DNA from: RHLJ01 sp965601955
GTDB taxonomy: Bacteria > Bacteroidota > Rhodothermia > Balneolales > Balneolaceae
DNA: 64,000 nt
Direction of reading: 5' to 3'
Assembly: GCA_965601955.1 (NCBI GenBank)
Contig: OZ271855.1
Location: forward strand, 806,001-870,000
Under the pieces are notes generated by a model that had not been told where the DNA came from, did no database searches, and was given only the letters and a program-made list of their open reading frames with translations. Below, one piece after another: positions 16,978 to 26,110 of this stretch. Each line of letters begins with the position of its first letter. Position 1 is the stretch's first letter. The position numbers were made by a program, and so were the translations under genes.

Positions 16978-17535
16978 CTACCGGTTATATCCAACTTTTA
17001 AACCCAAGAGTAATATAGCTCCTTCTCCTACATCCTCTCCTTTTGTTTCGACATTAATTTCATAGCCAAAGGAAAGGGAAGGTTTAATGCCCAGCTTTCC
17101 TGGAATTGGAAGTTGATAGCCCAATCCTATGGTAGGCTGGAAGACGGTGATTTCAGTAGTGCCTGTCTCATAGGGACAGGGCAAGGCTCCACATAATGCA
17201 GAGCCAGAAGCTGGATCCCTCCAATCAATGTCCATAAACCATAAATCAGCTCTTAGATTGACAGAAAGATTGCTCGCTAAAAATGATCTTTTTTCTATTC
17301 CTAAAGAGAACCCAGGCCCTCCTCCTTCTTCATTTTCATGCTCACCCCAGTCTCTTCTGTCCGTAAAGTTATACCCGATTCTGGAAGTAAGGGTGAGGTT
17401 TACAGGTAAATCTATATCCATATATACACCTGGTATAACTCCTGCTGGATAAGCCTGAAACTCAACTCCAGGGGTTATTTGTGAGTATATCTGCGAAGGA
17501 ATTAGAAGAAAAAGTAGTAAAAGGAGCCTTTTCAT
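16978..17535 (-). CDS. Small outer-membrane beta-barrel-like protein, unknown
   Basis: A 185-residue protein. I place the start at ATG 17535 because MKRLLLLLFLLIPSQIYSQ is a complete signal peptide; a longer frame to 17652 would overlap the kinase gene and add a non-signal leader. The mature part has barrel-like strands (LTLTSRIGYNFTD, LRADLWFMDIDW, IGLGYQLP) and a Gly-rich C-terminus (LLLGLKVGYNR). A short CGALPCP loop offers two cysteines. It follows the histidine kinase gene by 25 bp on the same strand. Function unknown. Confidence 0.6.
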   Translation of the reverse strand: MKRLLLLLFLLIPSQIYSQITPGVEFQAYPAGVIPGVYMDIDLPVNLTLTSRIGYNFTDRRDWGEHENEEGGGPGFSLGIEKRSFLASNLSVNLRADLWFMDIDWRDPASGSALCGALPCPYETGTTEITVFQPTIGLGYQLPIPGKLGIKPSLSFGYEINVETKGEDVGEGAILLLGLKVGYNR

Positions 17536-17560
17536 ATTCAGAAAGTATGGATTCCAAAGG

Positions 17561-18961
17561 TCAATGACTTGTGGTTGGCAAAAGCACCCTAAACTCAGCT
17601 CCACCATCACTGCCATTTCTGGCGGCAATGGTACCTCCATGCTCTTGTACAATCTCTTTTGAAATAGCTAAGCCTAAGCCCAATCCAAAATGAGCGCCCT
17701 GATTTTTCGTGGTAAAATTGGGTTCAAATATTCTCTTAATGGATTGTTCAGGAATTCCAGGGCCTGAATCCGAAATAATGACTTCAACCTGATCATCACC
17801 AAAGCTCTGGGCCTTAATAGTTAGTTTTTCTCCATGTTCAAGAACATCGCATGCATTTACTATGATGTTTGTCCAAACCTGGTTTAATGCACCCGGTTTT
17901 GCATACACATTGGGAAGGGGCTTTAAATCTAATTGAAGTTCAAGGTATTTCAATCGATTGGTTAATAGCAGGACGGTATCATTTATCCCTTCCCGTATAT
18001 CTGAGTATTCAAACTCATTTCCGTCCTGGCGGCTATAACTTTTCAGGCTTTTAACCAGGTTAGCTATTCGCTTGCTTGCCACTTCAATATTGTGGATGAA
18101 TTTGCCAGCCTCAAACTGCTGTATTAATTCCTTTATTTGTGAATTTTCTCCCGCTGACTCGATGATGGATAACGCTTCCTCTGGCATTTGAGAAAGCTTT
18201 CTTTGTATGGAGCGGTCAGTAATTTCCGGAAAACGCTTCACGGTTTTCTTTAGATGCTCTCTCACTTCGGGGCTGCTCATTGGGTTGTGATTTAGCCCCA
18301 GCAAAAACATTTGAGCATTGGAATCCCCTTTCGATTGGTCGCTAAAAGTTTCGATTAAATATTCCGAAGAACGTAGCAAGGCAGAGGCAGGGTTGTTAAC
18401 CTCATGAGCAAAACCAGCTACCAACTCACCAAGTGTAGCCATCTTTTCCTGATGGATCAGCTTTTGATAGGCGATTTTTAATTGCTCCCCCTCTTCTCCA
18501 AGTTTCCTATTCAACGCTCTAAGTTCCGATTCAAGAACAAGGTTTTTTGTGAACCTATCAGCCAGGTTACCCAACATTAGTTGTTGGAGTGGATGAGCGA
18601 GACGAGGGTTGTCGCTCATATACTGTTCAAACTCGGATTGGCTAATCTTAAGCGCTTTACAGGCTGAGTCGCTATTCCCCGTAGTGAGAGAACGCTTTCC
18701 TGTAGTAAAAGCCATGATTCCAATGAAGTGACCTGGTTCTAACGTGATGAGGTCATGAGAAACGCCTGCATCATTTTTTCTTTTCAACGTCACGGTTCCC
18801 TCAAGTAATAAATAGAGGTATTCAAGCTTGTCCCCTTGTTTGAAGAGGATGTCTCCTTTCTCAAAAGTAACGACCTGTTCATTGAGGGTCTCAGAATCAA
18901 TAATTGCCCTTTTGATGAATTTGAGGATAACCTCTCTATTATTTAAAAAACCTTTTTGCAT
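17561..18961 (-). CDS. Histidine kinase with N-terminal cyclic-nucleotide-binding-like domain
   Basis: A 466-residue soluble kinase with no transmembrane segment. Residues about 15-130 form a CRP-type cNMP-binding fold (FEKGDILFKQGDKLEYLYLL, LEPGHFIGIMAFTTGKRS). A coiled linker (about 140-175) leads to the H-box GFAHEVNNPAS with His186. The ATPase has the N-box QVWTNIIVNACDVLEHG, G1 box DSGPGIPE and G2 box GLGLGLAIS. It begins 2 bp after the response regulator stop, so they are a cognate pair, together with the DASS transporter upstream. The ligand is not predictable; the Arg in GKRSLTTG occupies the region that contacts phosphate in CRP-like proteins. Confidence 0.9.
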   Translation of the reverse strand: MQKGFLNNREVILKFIKRAIIDSETLNEQVVTFEKGDILFKQGDKLEYLYLLLEGTVTLKRKNDAGVSHDLITLEPGHFIGIMAFTTGKRSLTTGNSDSACKALKISQSEFEQYMSDNPRLAHPLQQLMLGNLADRFTKNLVLESELRALNRKLGEEGEQLKIAYQKLIHQEKMATLGELVAGFAHEVNNPASALLRSSEYLIETFSDQSKGDSNAQMFLLGLNHNPMSSPEVREHLKKTVKRFPEITDRSIQRKLSQMPEEALSIIESAGENSQIKELIQQFEAGKFIHNIEVASKRIANLVKSLKSYSRQDGNEFEYSDIREGINDTVLLLTNRLKYLELQLDLKPLPNVYAKPGALNQVWTNIIVNACDVLEHGEKLTIKAQSFGDDQVEVIISDSGPGIPEQSIKRIFEPNFTTKNQGAHFGLGLGLAISKEIVQEHGGTIAARNGSDGGAEFRVLLPTTSH

Positions 18962-18963
18962 GG

Positions 18964-19461
18964 TTAATGGTCAGTGGGTTGATTACCTCTAAGGAATTCA
19001 GATAATCGTTCTGCATCTAAGGCAGCCATATATTCAAGCGGGTTATATTTCTGCTCAATCACAAAATCAGTAAGCTGTTTTACAACGGTAGAATTTAGCC
19101 CTTGTTTAGTCCACGGTTTTGCTATGTAATGATTTAGATTGGCTTTATTGATGGCCTGTATGGTGTCTTGCAATCCTGCCTGACCGGTAACCAATACCTT
19201 TTTAGAAGTACGATAAATGTTATGCGCCTGGAGTTCCACTAATAAATCAACACCATTTTCGCCGGGGAGTATATGATCACATAAGATCAAGCCAATTACA
19301 TTTCCCGCGTCATAGATTTCCGAGATTACGGTTCTGGCTTCTTCGGTGGTATTTGCAGTTTCTAAAGGAAATACAGCTTCAAAATCCTCCAGGTCAAGCA
19401 CCAGGGAATCCAACACTTCCAGTTCGTCTTCGATAACTAATATGTAGATGTCATGACTCAT
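18964..19461 (-). CDS. Single-domain response regulator (REC)
   Basis: A 165-residue receiver with acidic pocket residues in VIEDELE (Glu11, Asp12), phospho-acceptor Asp62 in LILCDHILPGENG, a Thr in VLVTGQAG and the conserved Lys in IAKPWTKQ. About 40 residues follow the receiver (residues 125-165) without a recognised DNA-binding domain. Output is therefore likely by protein-protein contact or by phosphate flow to another protein. It sits between the transporter (9 bp downstream of its stop) and the cNMP-domain kinase. Confidence 0.9.
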   Translation of the reverse strand: MSHDIYILVIEDELEVLDSLVLDLEDFEAVFPLETANTTEEARTVISEIYDAGNVIGLILCDHILPGENGVDLLVELQAHNIYRTSKKVLVTGQAGLQDTIQAINKANLNHYIAKPWTKQGLNSTVVKQLTDFVIEQKYNPLEYMAALDAERLSEFLRGNQPTDH

Positions 19462-19470
19462 GATTTCCTC

Positions 19471-20871
19471 TCAATTTAGAATTAATGGCCAGTAGAACAA
19501 GGAGTAAAGTACAACTAGCACAACTCCGAATACTCCAATTATAATACCAGCTTTAGTCATACTTTTGGTTTCTATGACTCCAGTACTCATTGCAATAGCA
19601 TTAGGAGGAGTCGAGATTGGGAGCATCATAGCCATACTGCAGCTTACTCCAATCACTAAGCTTACAATAATCAGGTTAAACCCTTCTCCAGCCATACCAG
19701 AAGTGGCAAGGCTTACTGCCAGGGGAATCAATAGGGTTGCGGTTACTGTGTTTGATAAGAAATTGGACATCAACACGGCCACGATACTAAAGACCAGAAG
19801 AAGGGTAATACTTCCGAGTGCACTCCACTCAATCATTCCCACAATCCACTCAGCAAGCCCGGTGGATTTCATTGAAATACCTAGTGATAGTCCACCTGCT
19901 ACCAGCCAGAGTACTTCCCAGGGCAGCTTGCGGATGTCTTCCTTAGTAACTACTCCGGTTAGTGAAAGAAATACTACCGGGACCAGTGCAACGATTGCAC
20001 TCTTAATTCCATGAAAGCTTTCCGTTACCCAGAAAATCACTGTACAGGCAAAGGCTGCATAAAGAAGTATTGCTTTTTTTGAGGTATTGAAGGTACCACT
20101 CATGTCGATTTGGATAGCAGATGCTTCCGGCTTAAATGTCTTCAGCAATAAAAACCATGTGAATAGCAGTGCAACTACCACTAAAGGAGTAGCCAGGATC
20201 ATCCACTCTCCAAAAGGGATATTGATTCCTTGTTGAGAAAGAGCTCCAATTACCACGGCATTAGGAGGGGTGCCTATCGGTGTAGCAATTCCCCCAATAT
20301 TAGCCGCAAACGGAATGCTTAGTGCCAAACCAACGCGAAGAGGATCCGTTTTGGCGATTCGAGCTATGATAGGTAGGATAACAGTCATCATCATAGCTGT
20401 GGTAGCAGTATTACTCATGAACGCAGAAAGTAAAGCCGTGATCACCATCAGCCCAAGTAGTATAGAGCCTGGTTTTTGACCAAATGGGCCAAGCAAAATC
20501 CGGGTGAGATTGCGATCTAAATCATATTTAACAGCAGCATCAGCCAGTACAAAACCACCCAGGAATAAGATGATAATGGGGCTGCCCAGGGTGCCAATAA
20601 AGGTTGTATAGCTATCCGGGATATATTCTAAATTGGCTTCTGCAAAAATAAATCCCTCTTTACTTAGTAATAGAACCTGCAACAGGATCACAAAAATGGA
20701 AGTTGCATAAATAGGAACTGGTTCAAATAACCAAAAAACAGCAGCGAGAAAGAAAATACCTAAGGCTATATGACCGGCATAAGAAAGCCCTTCGATTTGG
20801 AGAAAAAAGGAAGTTATCAGTCCCGCAAATCCGATCAGGACACCCAGCACCTCCTTATTAGGTAATATCAT
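19471..20871 (-). CDS. DASS/SLC13 family sodium-coupled carboxylate (or sulfate) transporter
   Basis: A 466-residue inner-membrane protein with about 11 hydrophobic segments. Both signature repeats of the divalent anion:Na+ symporters are present: SNTATTAMMMT (about residue 155) with GTPPNAVVIG, and SNTVTATLLIP (about residue 370) with STPPNAIAMS. The family, typified by VcINDY, imports succinate and related C4 dicarboxylates, citrate or sulfate with sodium; the substrate cannot be settled here. The gene heads a unit with the REC protein and cNMP-domain kinase, suggesting that transport and signalling are linked. It is divergent from the DUF58 gene across 73 bp. Confidence 0.9.
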   Translation of the reverse strand: MILPNKEVLGVLIGFAGLITSFFLQIEGLSYAGHIALGIFFLAAVFWLFEPVPIYATSIFVILLQVLLLSKEGFIFAEANLEYIPDSYTTFIGTLGSPIIILFLGGFVLADAAVKYDLDRNLTRILLGPFGQKPGSILLGLMVITALLSAFMSNTATTAMMMTVILPIIARIAKTDPLRVGLALSIPFAANIGGIATPIGTPPNAVVIGALSQQGINIPFGEWMILATPLVVVALLFTWFLLLKTFKPEASAIQIDMSGTFNTSKKAILLYAAFACTVIFWVTESFHGIKSAIVALVPVVFLSLTGVVTKEDIRKLPWEVLWLVAGGLSLGISMKSTGLAEWIVGMIEWSALGSITLLLVFSIVAVLMSNFLSNTVTATLLIPLAVSLATSGMAGEGFNLIIVSLVIGVSCSMAMMLPISTPPNAIAMSTGVIETKSMTKAGIIIGVFGVVLVVLYSLFYWPLILN

Positions 20872-20944
20872 ATAAAAGTTTTCTTCAATAATAAGTGATG
20901 AATAAGAAGTTTATATAAATTCCTGCCATTATAAAGAATCCATT

Positions 20945-21865
20945 TTGTTACTTACTCCCGAAATATTATCAAAATTTTCCTCTATTGAGCTGAGAGCCAA
21001 AAGAATTGTAGAGGGGTTTGTCTCTGGGTTGCATCGTAGCCCCTATCATGGTTTTAGTGTTGAATTTGCTGAGCACCGCCCCTATAACCCGGGCGATGAT
21101 TTTAAACACGTTGACTGGAAGGCCTATGCAAAGAAGGAACGTTTTTATGTGAAGCAGTATGAGGAAGAAACCAACCTGCGCTGCCATGTAGTGCTCGATA
21201 CCAGCACCTCTATGCAGTTTAAGCATTTTGGAGAGTGGTCGAAGTTGAGGTATGGAATCCACTTTGCCGCATCATTAATGTATTTGATGCATAGGCAAAG
21301 GGATGCTTGTGGATTGATTCCCTTCAACTCGCAGGTAGAGAGCTTTATCCCAGCAAAAAGTACCTACGCTCATTTAAGGCAAATCTATGTGGAGCTAGAA
21401 AAACAGCTTTTGCTTGAGGAAAAAAAATCAGACGTAAAAAAGACGACGGCTTCTGCTGCGGTGCTTCATGAGATTGCCGAGCGGCTCAATCAAAGGAGCC
21501 TGGTAGTAATTATTACTGACCTGTTCGAAAATATTGAAGGCCATGAGGCGCTAATTTCTGCACTTAAGCACTTACGCCACAGAAAGCACGAGGTGCTGTT
21601 ATTCAATGTGATGGAAAACCGAAGTGAACGGCAGCTGGGTTTTACGGATGGCCGCTTTGTATTCGAAGACCTGGAAACAGGTTCTGAAATTGAAGTACTG
21701 CCTAACCAGGTTCGTAAAGACTATATGGAAAAGGTATCTGAGTATACTCATGCTTTTATGCTAGCTTGCAGTGAATTCGAAATAGATTTTGAAGAAATAG
21801 ATACCGAAGGCCAATTCGACAACGCATTGATGGCTTATCTGAATAAGAGACGGAGATTGGGTTAA
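20945..21865 (+). CDS. DUF58 domain protein (vWA-like)
   Basis: A 306-residue protein with the DUF58 signature FAEHRPYNPGDDFKHVDWKAYAK near residues 40-60, followed by a von Willebrand A-like fold with a MIDAS-like DTSTS motif. Family members usually accompany a MoxR AAA+ ATPase and membrane vWA proteins; none is adjacent here, so this copy is orphan within the window. The start is TTG at 20945 (MLLTPEILSKFSSIELRA), because no ATG or GTG follows the in-frame stop at 20903 before the conserved N-terminus. Cytosolic; role unknown. Confidence 0.88.
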   Translation: MLLTPEILSKFSSIELRAKRIVEGFVSGLHRSPYHGFSVEFAEHRPYNPGDDFKHVDWKAYAKKERFYVKQYEEETNLRCHVVLDTSTSMQFKHFGEWSKLRYGIHFAASLMYLMHRQRDACGLIPFNSQVESFIPAKSTYAHLRQIYVELEKQLLLEEKKSDVKKTTASAAVLHEIAERLNQRSLVVIITDLFENIEGHEALISALKHLRHRKHEVLLFNVMENRSERQLGFTDGRFVFEDLETGSEIEVLPNQVRKDYMEKVSEYTHAFMLACSEFEIDFEEIDTEGQFDNALMAYLNKRRRLG

Positions 21866-21912
21866 GTTCGTGTTGTAGAATTTCGAAATGTTGTTGGCTT
21901 TCCATCATTTTT

Positions 21913-22016
21913 GACCCACCCCTCATTCCCCTCCTGTGGAGGGGACGCTCGCTGTTTAGGATTATTCTATTAAAGCAAAGGGTTCCCCTCTTGGAAGGGG
22001 ATACAGGGGTGGGTTA
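21913..22016. repeat. Composite C/G-rich intergenic repeat
   Basis: The ends are inverted (ACCCACCCCT at 21914 and AGGGGTGGGTT near 22015). Just inside each end is a small hairpin: CCCCTCCTGTGGAGGGG and CCCCTCTTGGAAGGGG. The central 40 bp are AT-rich. It shares its modules with the carA-carB spacer repeat. It lies between the convergent DUF58 and SDR genes and may serve as their transcript end. Confidence 0.7.
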
Positions 22017-22046
22017 AACCGTATAGCAGAAGCTACCTTCCATGAT

Positions 22047-22844
22047 TTAAGTCACCTTACTATTTTTGAGAATGATATTTAGCAGTCGCGGTGAAACCCG
22101 CTTTAAAATCAGGGCAAGCATTTCTAAAGGACCTGAGATATAAATCTCTTCCTTTCTTTTTTTAACTCTGTTCCAAATTCTTGATACCATTTTGTCTGCA
22201 TCCATAGCCTTTTCATGGAGGTTGCCCATTTCTCCAAAAGAGCTGCCATCAGCAGTAAGGGAGTTAAGGGTAATATTGGTTTTGATAGGGCCCGGGCACA
22301 CCATGGTGACGGCTATATTATGCTCGTACATTTCCTGTCGGATGCTATCAAACATGCCATGAAGGGCGTGTTTACTGGCAGCATATCCGGATCTGAATTT
22401 GGTACCGAATTTACCCGCCAAACTGCTTATAACTATGATATGCCCACTTTTACGTTCCATCATAGATGGAAGTACCGCTCTTGTTAATTCAGTTGACCCA
22501 AAAAAATTCACCTCCATCAAGCGGCGAATGGTACTCATCTCTGACTCAGCAAATAAAGATCGTTGACTAACTCCCCCATTATTTAATAACACATCTATTT
22601 CACCAAAAAGAGAAAGTGCTTTTTCGGCTTTGCCTGGTAATGAAGCTGAGTTTGCAAGGTCTAAAGGAAGAATCTTGCAGGTAGATTCATCTGCTCCAAG
22701 TGAATTACGAACTTCTTCAAGAGCCTCTTTTCTTCTGGAAGAAAGGATTAATTTGGCCCCTTCGTTATAAAATGCTTTGGCAAATGATTCCCCAATTCCC
22801 GATGATGCACCTGTGATCCAGACGACTTTGTTTTTGTAGGTCAT
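22047..22844 (-). CDS. Short-chain dehydrogenase/reductase (DHRS7-like)
   Basis: A 265-residue classical SDR. The NAD(P)-binding motif TGASSGIG is at about residue 11, followed by an SRR that favours NADP, the NNGG variant of the structural motif, and the catalytic Ser and YAASK (Tyr-x-x-x-Lys). The C-terminal part (RIWNRVKKRKEEIYISGP) resembles membrane-associated DHRS7-type enzymes acting on lipids or steroids. The substrate is not predictable. It is divergent from the OmpR-family regulator by 49 bp. Confidence 0.9.
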   Translation of the reverse strand: MTYKNKVVWITGASSGIGESFAKAFYNEGAKLILSSRRKEALEEVRNSLGADESTCKILPLDLANSASLPGKAEKALSLFGEIDVLLNNGGVSQRSLFAESEMSTIRRLMEVNFFGSTELTRAVLPSMMERKSGHIIVISSLAGKFGTKFRSGYAASKHALHGMFDSIRQEMYEHNIAVTMVCPGPIKTNITLNSLTADGSSFGEMGNLHEKAMDADKMVSRIWNRVKKRKEEIYISGPLEMLALILKRVSPRLLNIILKNSKVT

Positions 22845-22893
22845 AATGCGAACTTTGGATCGAACTTAAGCAATTCCCAATTTTCAAAGAACC

Positions 22894-23595
22894 ATGAATT
22901 ACAAGCATAGCTTATTATTAGTAGAGGACGAGGTAGAATCAGGTGAGATGCTCCAGAATTTTTTAGAGCTTAATGATTTCCATGTTTTTTGGGCAAAAGA
23001 TGGAAAAGAGGCACTTAATATTATTGATAATCATGCTAACGAAATCGAGTTAGCTGTATTGGATATTATGGTGCCACACTATGATGGAAAGGAGATTTGT
23101 AGTCATATTAGAAAGCATCCGGTTATTAACGATATACCCGTATTGTTTTTAACAGCCAGAGATGAGGAAAGGGATGAAATTGAAGGGCTTGAGCTTGGGG
23201 CTGACGACTATATCAAAAAGCCTGCCGGGTTAAAACTGATAAAAGCACATATCGAAAGTCAACTCAGAAGGCAAAGTCCCGAGAAAAGTAATTGGATCAA
23301 ATACGATCATGTGTATCTGGATACAGAAGCGAATGAGATGTACATCAGTGAAGAAAAAATTGACCTTACCCATACCGAGTATATCATTGCAGAACTATTT
23401 TTTCAGCATCCTAAGAGAGTATATAGCCGCCAGGAAATACTGGAGCACATCAGCGATGAGGAAAAGTATATCTTTGACCGCACTGTAGATGTTCATATCA
23501 AGAATTTGAGATTAAAGATGAAGGATGCAGGGAAGCTCATTAAAACCTATCGAGGGGTTGGATACGGGTTCAATCGCGAGTTTTTAACGCTATGA
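22894..23595 (+). CDS. OmpR/PhoB-family response regulator
   Basis: A 233-residue regulator. The receiver has LLVEDEVE, phospho-acceptor Asp57 in AVLDIMVP, Thr in FLTARDEE and Lys in YIKKPAG. The winged-helix DNA-binding domain (about 130-230) shows the family's typical C-terminal FDRTVDVHIKNLRLKM and YRGVGYGF. The lysine pocket reads KKPAGLK rather than the commoner KPF. Its stop overlaps the kinase start by 4 bp. OmpR-family proteins bind direct repeats with about 11-bp spacing, so it is a candidate reader of the tandem repeats at 16.2 and 34.4 kb; this is only inference. Confidence 0.93.
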   Translation: MNYKHSLLLVEDEVESGEMLQNFLELNDFHVFWAKDGKEALNIIDNHANEIELAVLDIMVPHYDGKEICSHIRKHPVINDIPVLFLTARDEERDEIEGLELGADDYIKKPAGLKLIKAHIESQLRRQSPEKSNWIKYDHVYLDTEANEMYISEEKIDLTHTEYIIAELFFQHPKRVYSRQEILEHISDEEKYIFDRTVDVHIKNLRLKMKDAGKLIKTYRGVGYGFNREFLTL

Positions 23596-25001
23596 ACATT
23601 CAAACCAAGCTTGCGGCAGTTTATATAACGCTTCTTTCTATTGGCGTGGTTGTAATAAGTTCGTACGCTATTTTGAGTATTCGTTCTTTTCTGCTTGAAG
23701 AAACCATTCAGAAGTTTGAGAATGATGCGAATACACTAGCCCGGTCTTTAGAAACCAAGCCAACCATTGATGAAGTAGTAATACAGGTTAATTTTATGTC
23801 GGGCTTAACCGGGTATGAGATCGACCTTTTTGATTCTTCCGGTACCGTGCTGGTAAGTGCTTCAACAAATCCATCAGAATTTTCGGATTCAAGAGAATTT
23901 TTGACAGATAGCCTTAAAAGAGAACTGGACGAGACGAATGCCCAGGTAATCATCAATGAAGAAGAACTTGAGGACCTGATCTCTTTTCATCGTTTTGGCG
24001 AAAACAGTTTTGAAGCAAGATATCTGAGGATTAGTCAAAATAAAGATGATCTATACGCTGCTGAGGCCAGTATCAGGCATCTGATTTACGGAGCGATGAT
24101 TGGATCGATACTAGTCGTAATTATCGTAAGTTTTTTCTTCGCCAGGTACCTTGCAAAACCAATTAAGCAACTCAACGATGCTGCTCTGGGAATTGCTGCC
24201 GGAGACCTGGACAGAGAATTGCATCTTGAACGAGAGGATGAGTTTGGTATGCTGGCTGACTCTTTGAATCAGATGGCTGGAAAACTTAAATCGGACAATG
24301 AACAGCTCAAGGTGCTCAATGAAAAACAAAACCAGTTTTTTGCTGACATCACCCATGAGGTCAGGAACCCAATGCATACCATTTCAGGGGCATTAGAAAT
24401 GCTTCAAATACCGTCATTAGAGGCACCGAAGAAAGAACAATACCTCGAGACTGCTCAAAAACAGGTTGATCGTGTTGTCCGGTTGTTTGAAGACATTAAG
24501 TCCTTACAGAGATATGATTATGATGAAAGCTATATTCAAAAAACGGAATTTGATTTGAGTCAGCTTATCAAGGAAGTAGCAAAAACATATTCACCAATTG
24601 CTAAGGAGAAAGAAATATTAATTGCTACGGAAACGAGTGGTAAGATTTTAGTTCAGGCTGATCGGGACAAAATTGAACAAGTTCTGGATAATTTGGTTTC
24701 CAACGCTGTCAAATATACGAACGAAGGGGATATCACCATTAACTCAAACCTTTCTGGTGAAGGATTGGTTAAAATCTCGATAAAAGATACAGGCATAGGT
24801 ATCGACCAAAAACATTTAGACCGGCTCTTTGATCGCTTCTATCGCACCGACAAAGCCCGATCAAGAGATAAGGGAGGAACTGGCTTAGGGCTGGCAGTTG
24901 TAAAAGGAATTCTAAATGCTCATCAAAAAGACATCTTCGTAGATAGTACTTCAGGAGAAGGATCTACCTTCTATTTTTACCTTGAGGTAGTTGGGGGATA
25001 G
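23592..25001 (+). CDS. Membrane sensor histidine kinase (HAMP-HisKA-HATPase)
   Basis: A 469-residue kinase. The first transmembrane segment is at about 9-31, a periplasmic sensor of about 120 residues follows, then a second segment at about 165-185 and a HAMP domain (LAKPIKQLNDAALGIAAGDL). The H-box FFADITHEVRNPMH places the phospho-histidine at 255. The ATPase has N-box VLDNLVSNAVKYTNEG, G1 DTGIGID and G2 GGTGLGLAVVKG. It overlaps the regulator gene by 4 bp and its last 25 bp overlap the convergent aquaporin gene. The sensor domain has no motif I recognise. Confidence 0.93.
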   Translation: MNIQTKLAAVYITLLSIGVVVISSYAILSIRSFLLEETIQKFENDANTLARSLETKPTIDEVVIQVNFMSGLTGYEIDLFDSSGTVLVSASTNPSEFSDSREFLTDSLKRELDETNAQVIINEEELEDLISFHRFGENSFEARYLRISQNKDDLYAAEASIRHLIYGAMIGSILVVIIVSFFFARYLAKPIKQLNDAALGIAAGDLDRELHLEREDEFGMLADSLNQMAGKLKSDNEQLKVLNEKQNQFFADITHEVRNPMHTISGALEMLQIPSLEAPKKEQYLETAQKQVDRVVRLFEDIKSLQRYDYDESYIQKTEFDLSQLIKEVAKTYSPIAKEKEILIATETSGKILVQADRDKIEQVLDNLVSNAVKYTNEGDITINSNLSGEGLVKISIKDTGIGIDQKHLDRLFDRFYRTDKARSRDKGGTGLGLAVVKGILNAHQKDIFVDSTSGEGSTFYFYLEVVGG

Positions 25002-25612
25002 TCGTTTATGAATTGGTGAAACAATGCAGCTAAGGTAGCTCCGGCTATAGGGCCTAGGATATAGAGAGGAATGAACTCATAAGAAGCTCCTCGAATAGCA
25101 AGAAAATCAATCGCAGAAAGACCCAGTGATAAAGCGGGGTTCAATATGGCACCTGAGATAGAATCTCCAACCATAATCAAACCGGATAGTACCAGGCCTA
25201 TTGCTAATCCATATGCTTTATTAGAAGCCAGCACTTTGTCTGTTGCAACACTTAAATAGGTGAGCACCAGGATAAAGGTTAAAAGAAGCTCCATGCCAGC
25301 CTGCTGATACAAGTCGGTTGATACGGGAGGTTCTACATAGAACACTTCATTGGAAAAAAAGAGAACGAGTCCGCCTGCTGCAAAAACCCCAAGGCACTGG
25401 CTTACAAAGTAACTGGTAAAGGTGCTGAATGAGATTTTTTTCCGGATTAAATAAGCAAATGAAACAGCCGGGTTGAAGTGGGCTCCCGAAACATGCATGC
25501 ATCCATAAATAAGTGCTGCTAGTATCAGACCTATGGCTAAAGGATTAGTAGTGAGCCCCATTGTCAAGGCCAGAAAGAATGTACCGACTGCTTCAACTAA
25601 GTACTTGCGCAT
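24977..25612 (-). CDS. MIP/aquaporin-family channel with altered second NPA loop
   Basis: A 211-residue protein with six hydrophobic segments and two half-helix loops. The first loop reads GAHFNPAVS as expected. The second reads GAILNPALS, so the arginine that normally follows the second NPA and forms the selectivity filter is replaced by leucine. The residue order and duplication otherwise fit the family. The channel could pass small neutral solutes or metalloids rather than plain water; that is inference. The 3' end overlaps the convergent kinase gene by 25 bp. Confidence 0.85.
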   Translation of the reverse strand: MRKYLVEAVGTFFLALTMGLTTNPLAIGLILAALIYGCMHVSGAHFNPAVSFAYLIRKKISFSTFTSYFVSQCLGVFAAGGLVLFFSNEVFYVEPPVSTDLYQQAGMELLLTFILVLTYLSVATDKVLASNKAYGLAIGLVLSGLIMVGDSISGAILNPALSLGLSAIDFLAIRGASYEFIPLYILGPIAGATLAALFHQFINDYPPTTSR

Positions 25613-25789
25613 TCCTAACCCGCTTGTTGTATATTTAAAATGTCCTCCAAAATTGGAGTGAAGCTACCCCCACAAAGCAGGAATTGCAACAAATTTTTGG
25701 TTGTTAGTCTCTGACTTAAAGAAGAAACTTTATAACTATTTGACTTCATTAAAGCTATTATTCTGCTATTTTCAAAGTTTTAAATTTAT

Positions 25790-26110
25790 ATGATGCAACT
25801 ACTCGAGAGGCTAAAACTTCGTTGGAATATTGAAAGCAATTGGCAAGTCATTGTAATTCTTATAGTTTTTTCCTGTACCGGCTTTACTGCAGTTTATGCT
25901 AAAGACTTTGTTTTCGAAGTGCTGGGAGTTACGAGCGAAATGCCTTTTTGGTTCAGAGCTTTTGTTTGGTTGGTCACAATTCTACCCATTTATAATCTCC
26001 TGCTAATCACCTATGGAACTCTCTTAGGGCAACGCAAATTTTTCTGGTGGTTCCTAAAAAAATCAGTAGGCCGACTTGTTCCAAGAAGTAAGAAGAAAGC
26101 TATTTCATAG
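25790..26110 (+). CDS. DUF6787-like small membrane protein
   Basis: A 106-residue protein with two hydrophobic segments (about residues 20-37 and 52-72), a basic C-terminus (VPRSKKKAIS) and the ITYGTLLGQRKFFWWFLKK block. I associate this with Bacteroidota proteins of the DUF6787 type, sometimes misnamed prolipoprotein transferases; the match is from memory. Either of the two consecutive ATG codons (25790, 25793) may start it. Its end overlaps the convergent MmcQ/YjbR gene by 11 bp. Function unknown. Confidence 0.6.
   Translation: MMQLLERLKLRWNIESNWQVIVILIVFSCTGFTAVYAKDFVFEVLGVTSEMPFWFRAFVWLVTILPIYNLLLITYGTLLGQRKFFWWFLKKSVGRLVPRSKKKAIS

Noticed and set aside
16978..17652. Longer frame for the barrel-like protein starting at 17652
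   Set aside because: It overlaps the kinase gene and lacks a signal peptide until the internal ATG at 17535.
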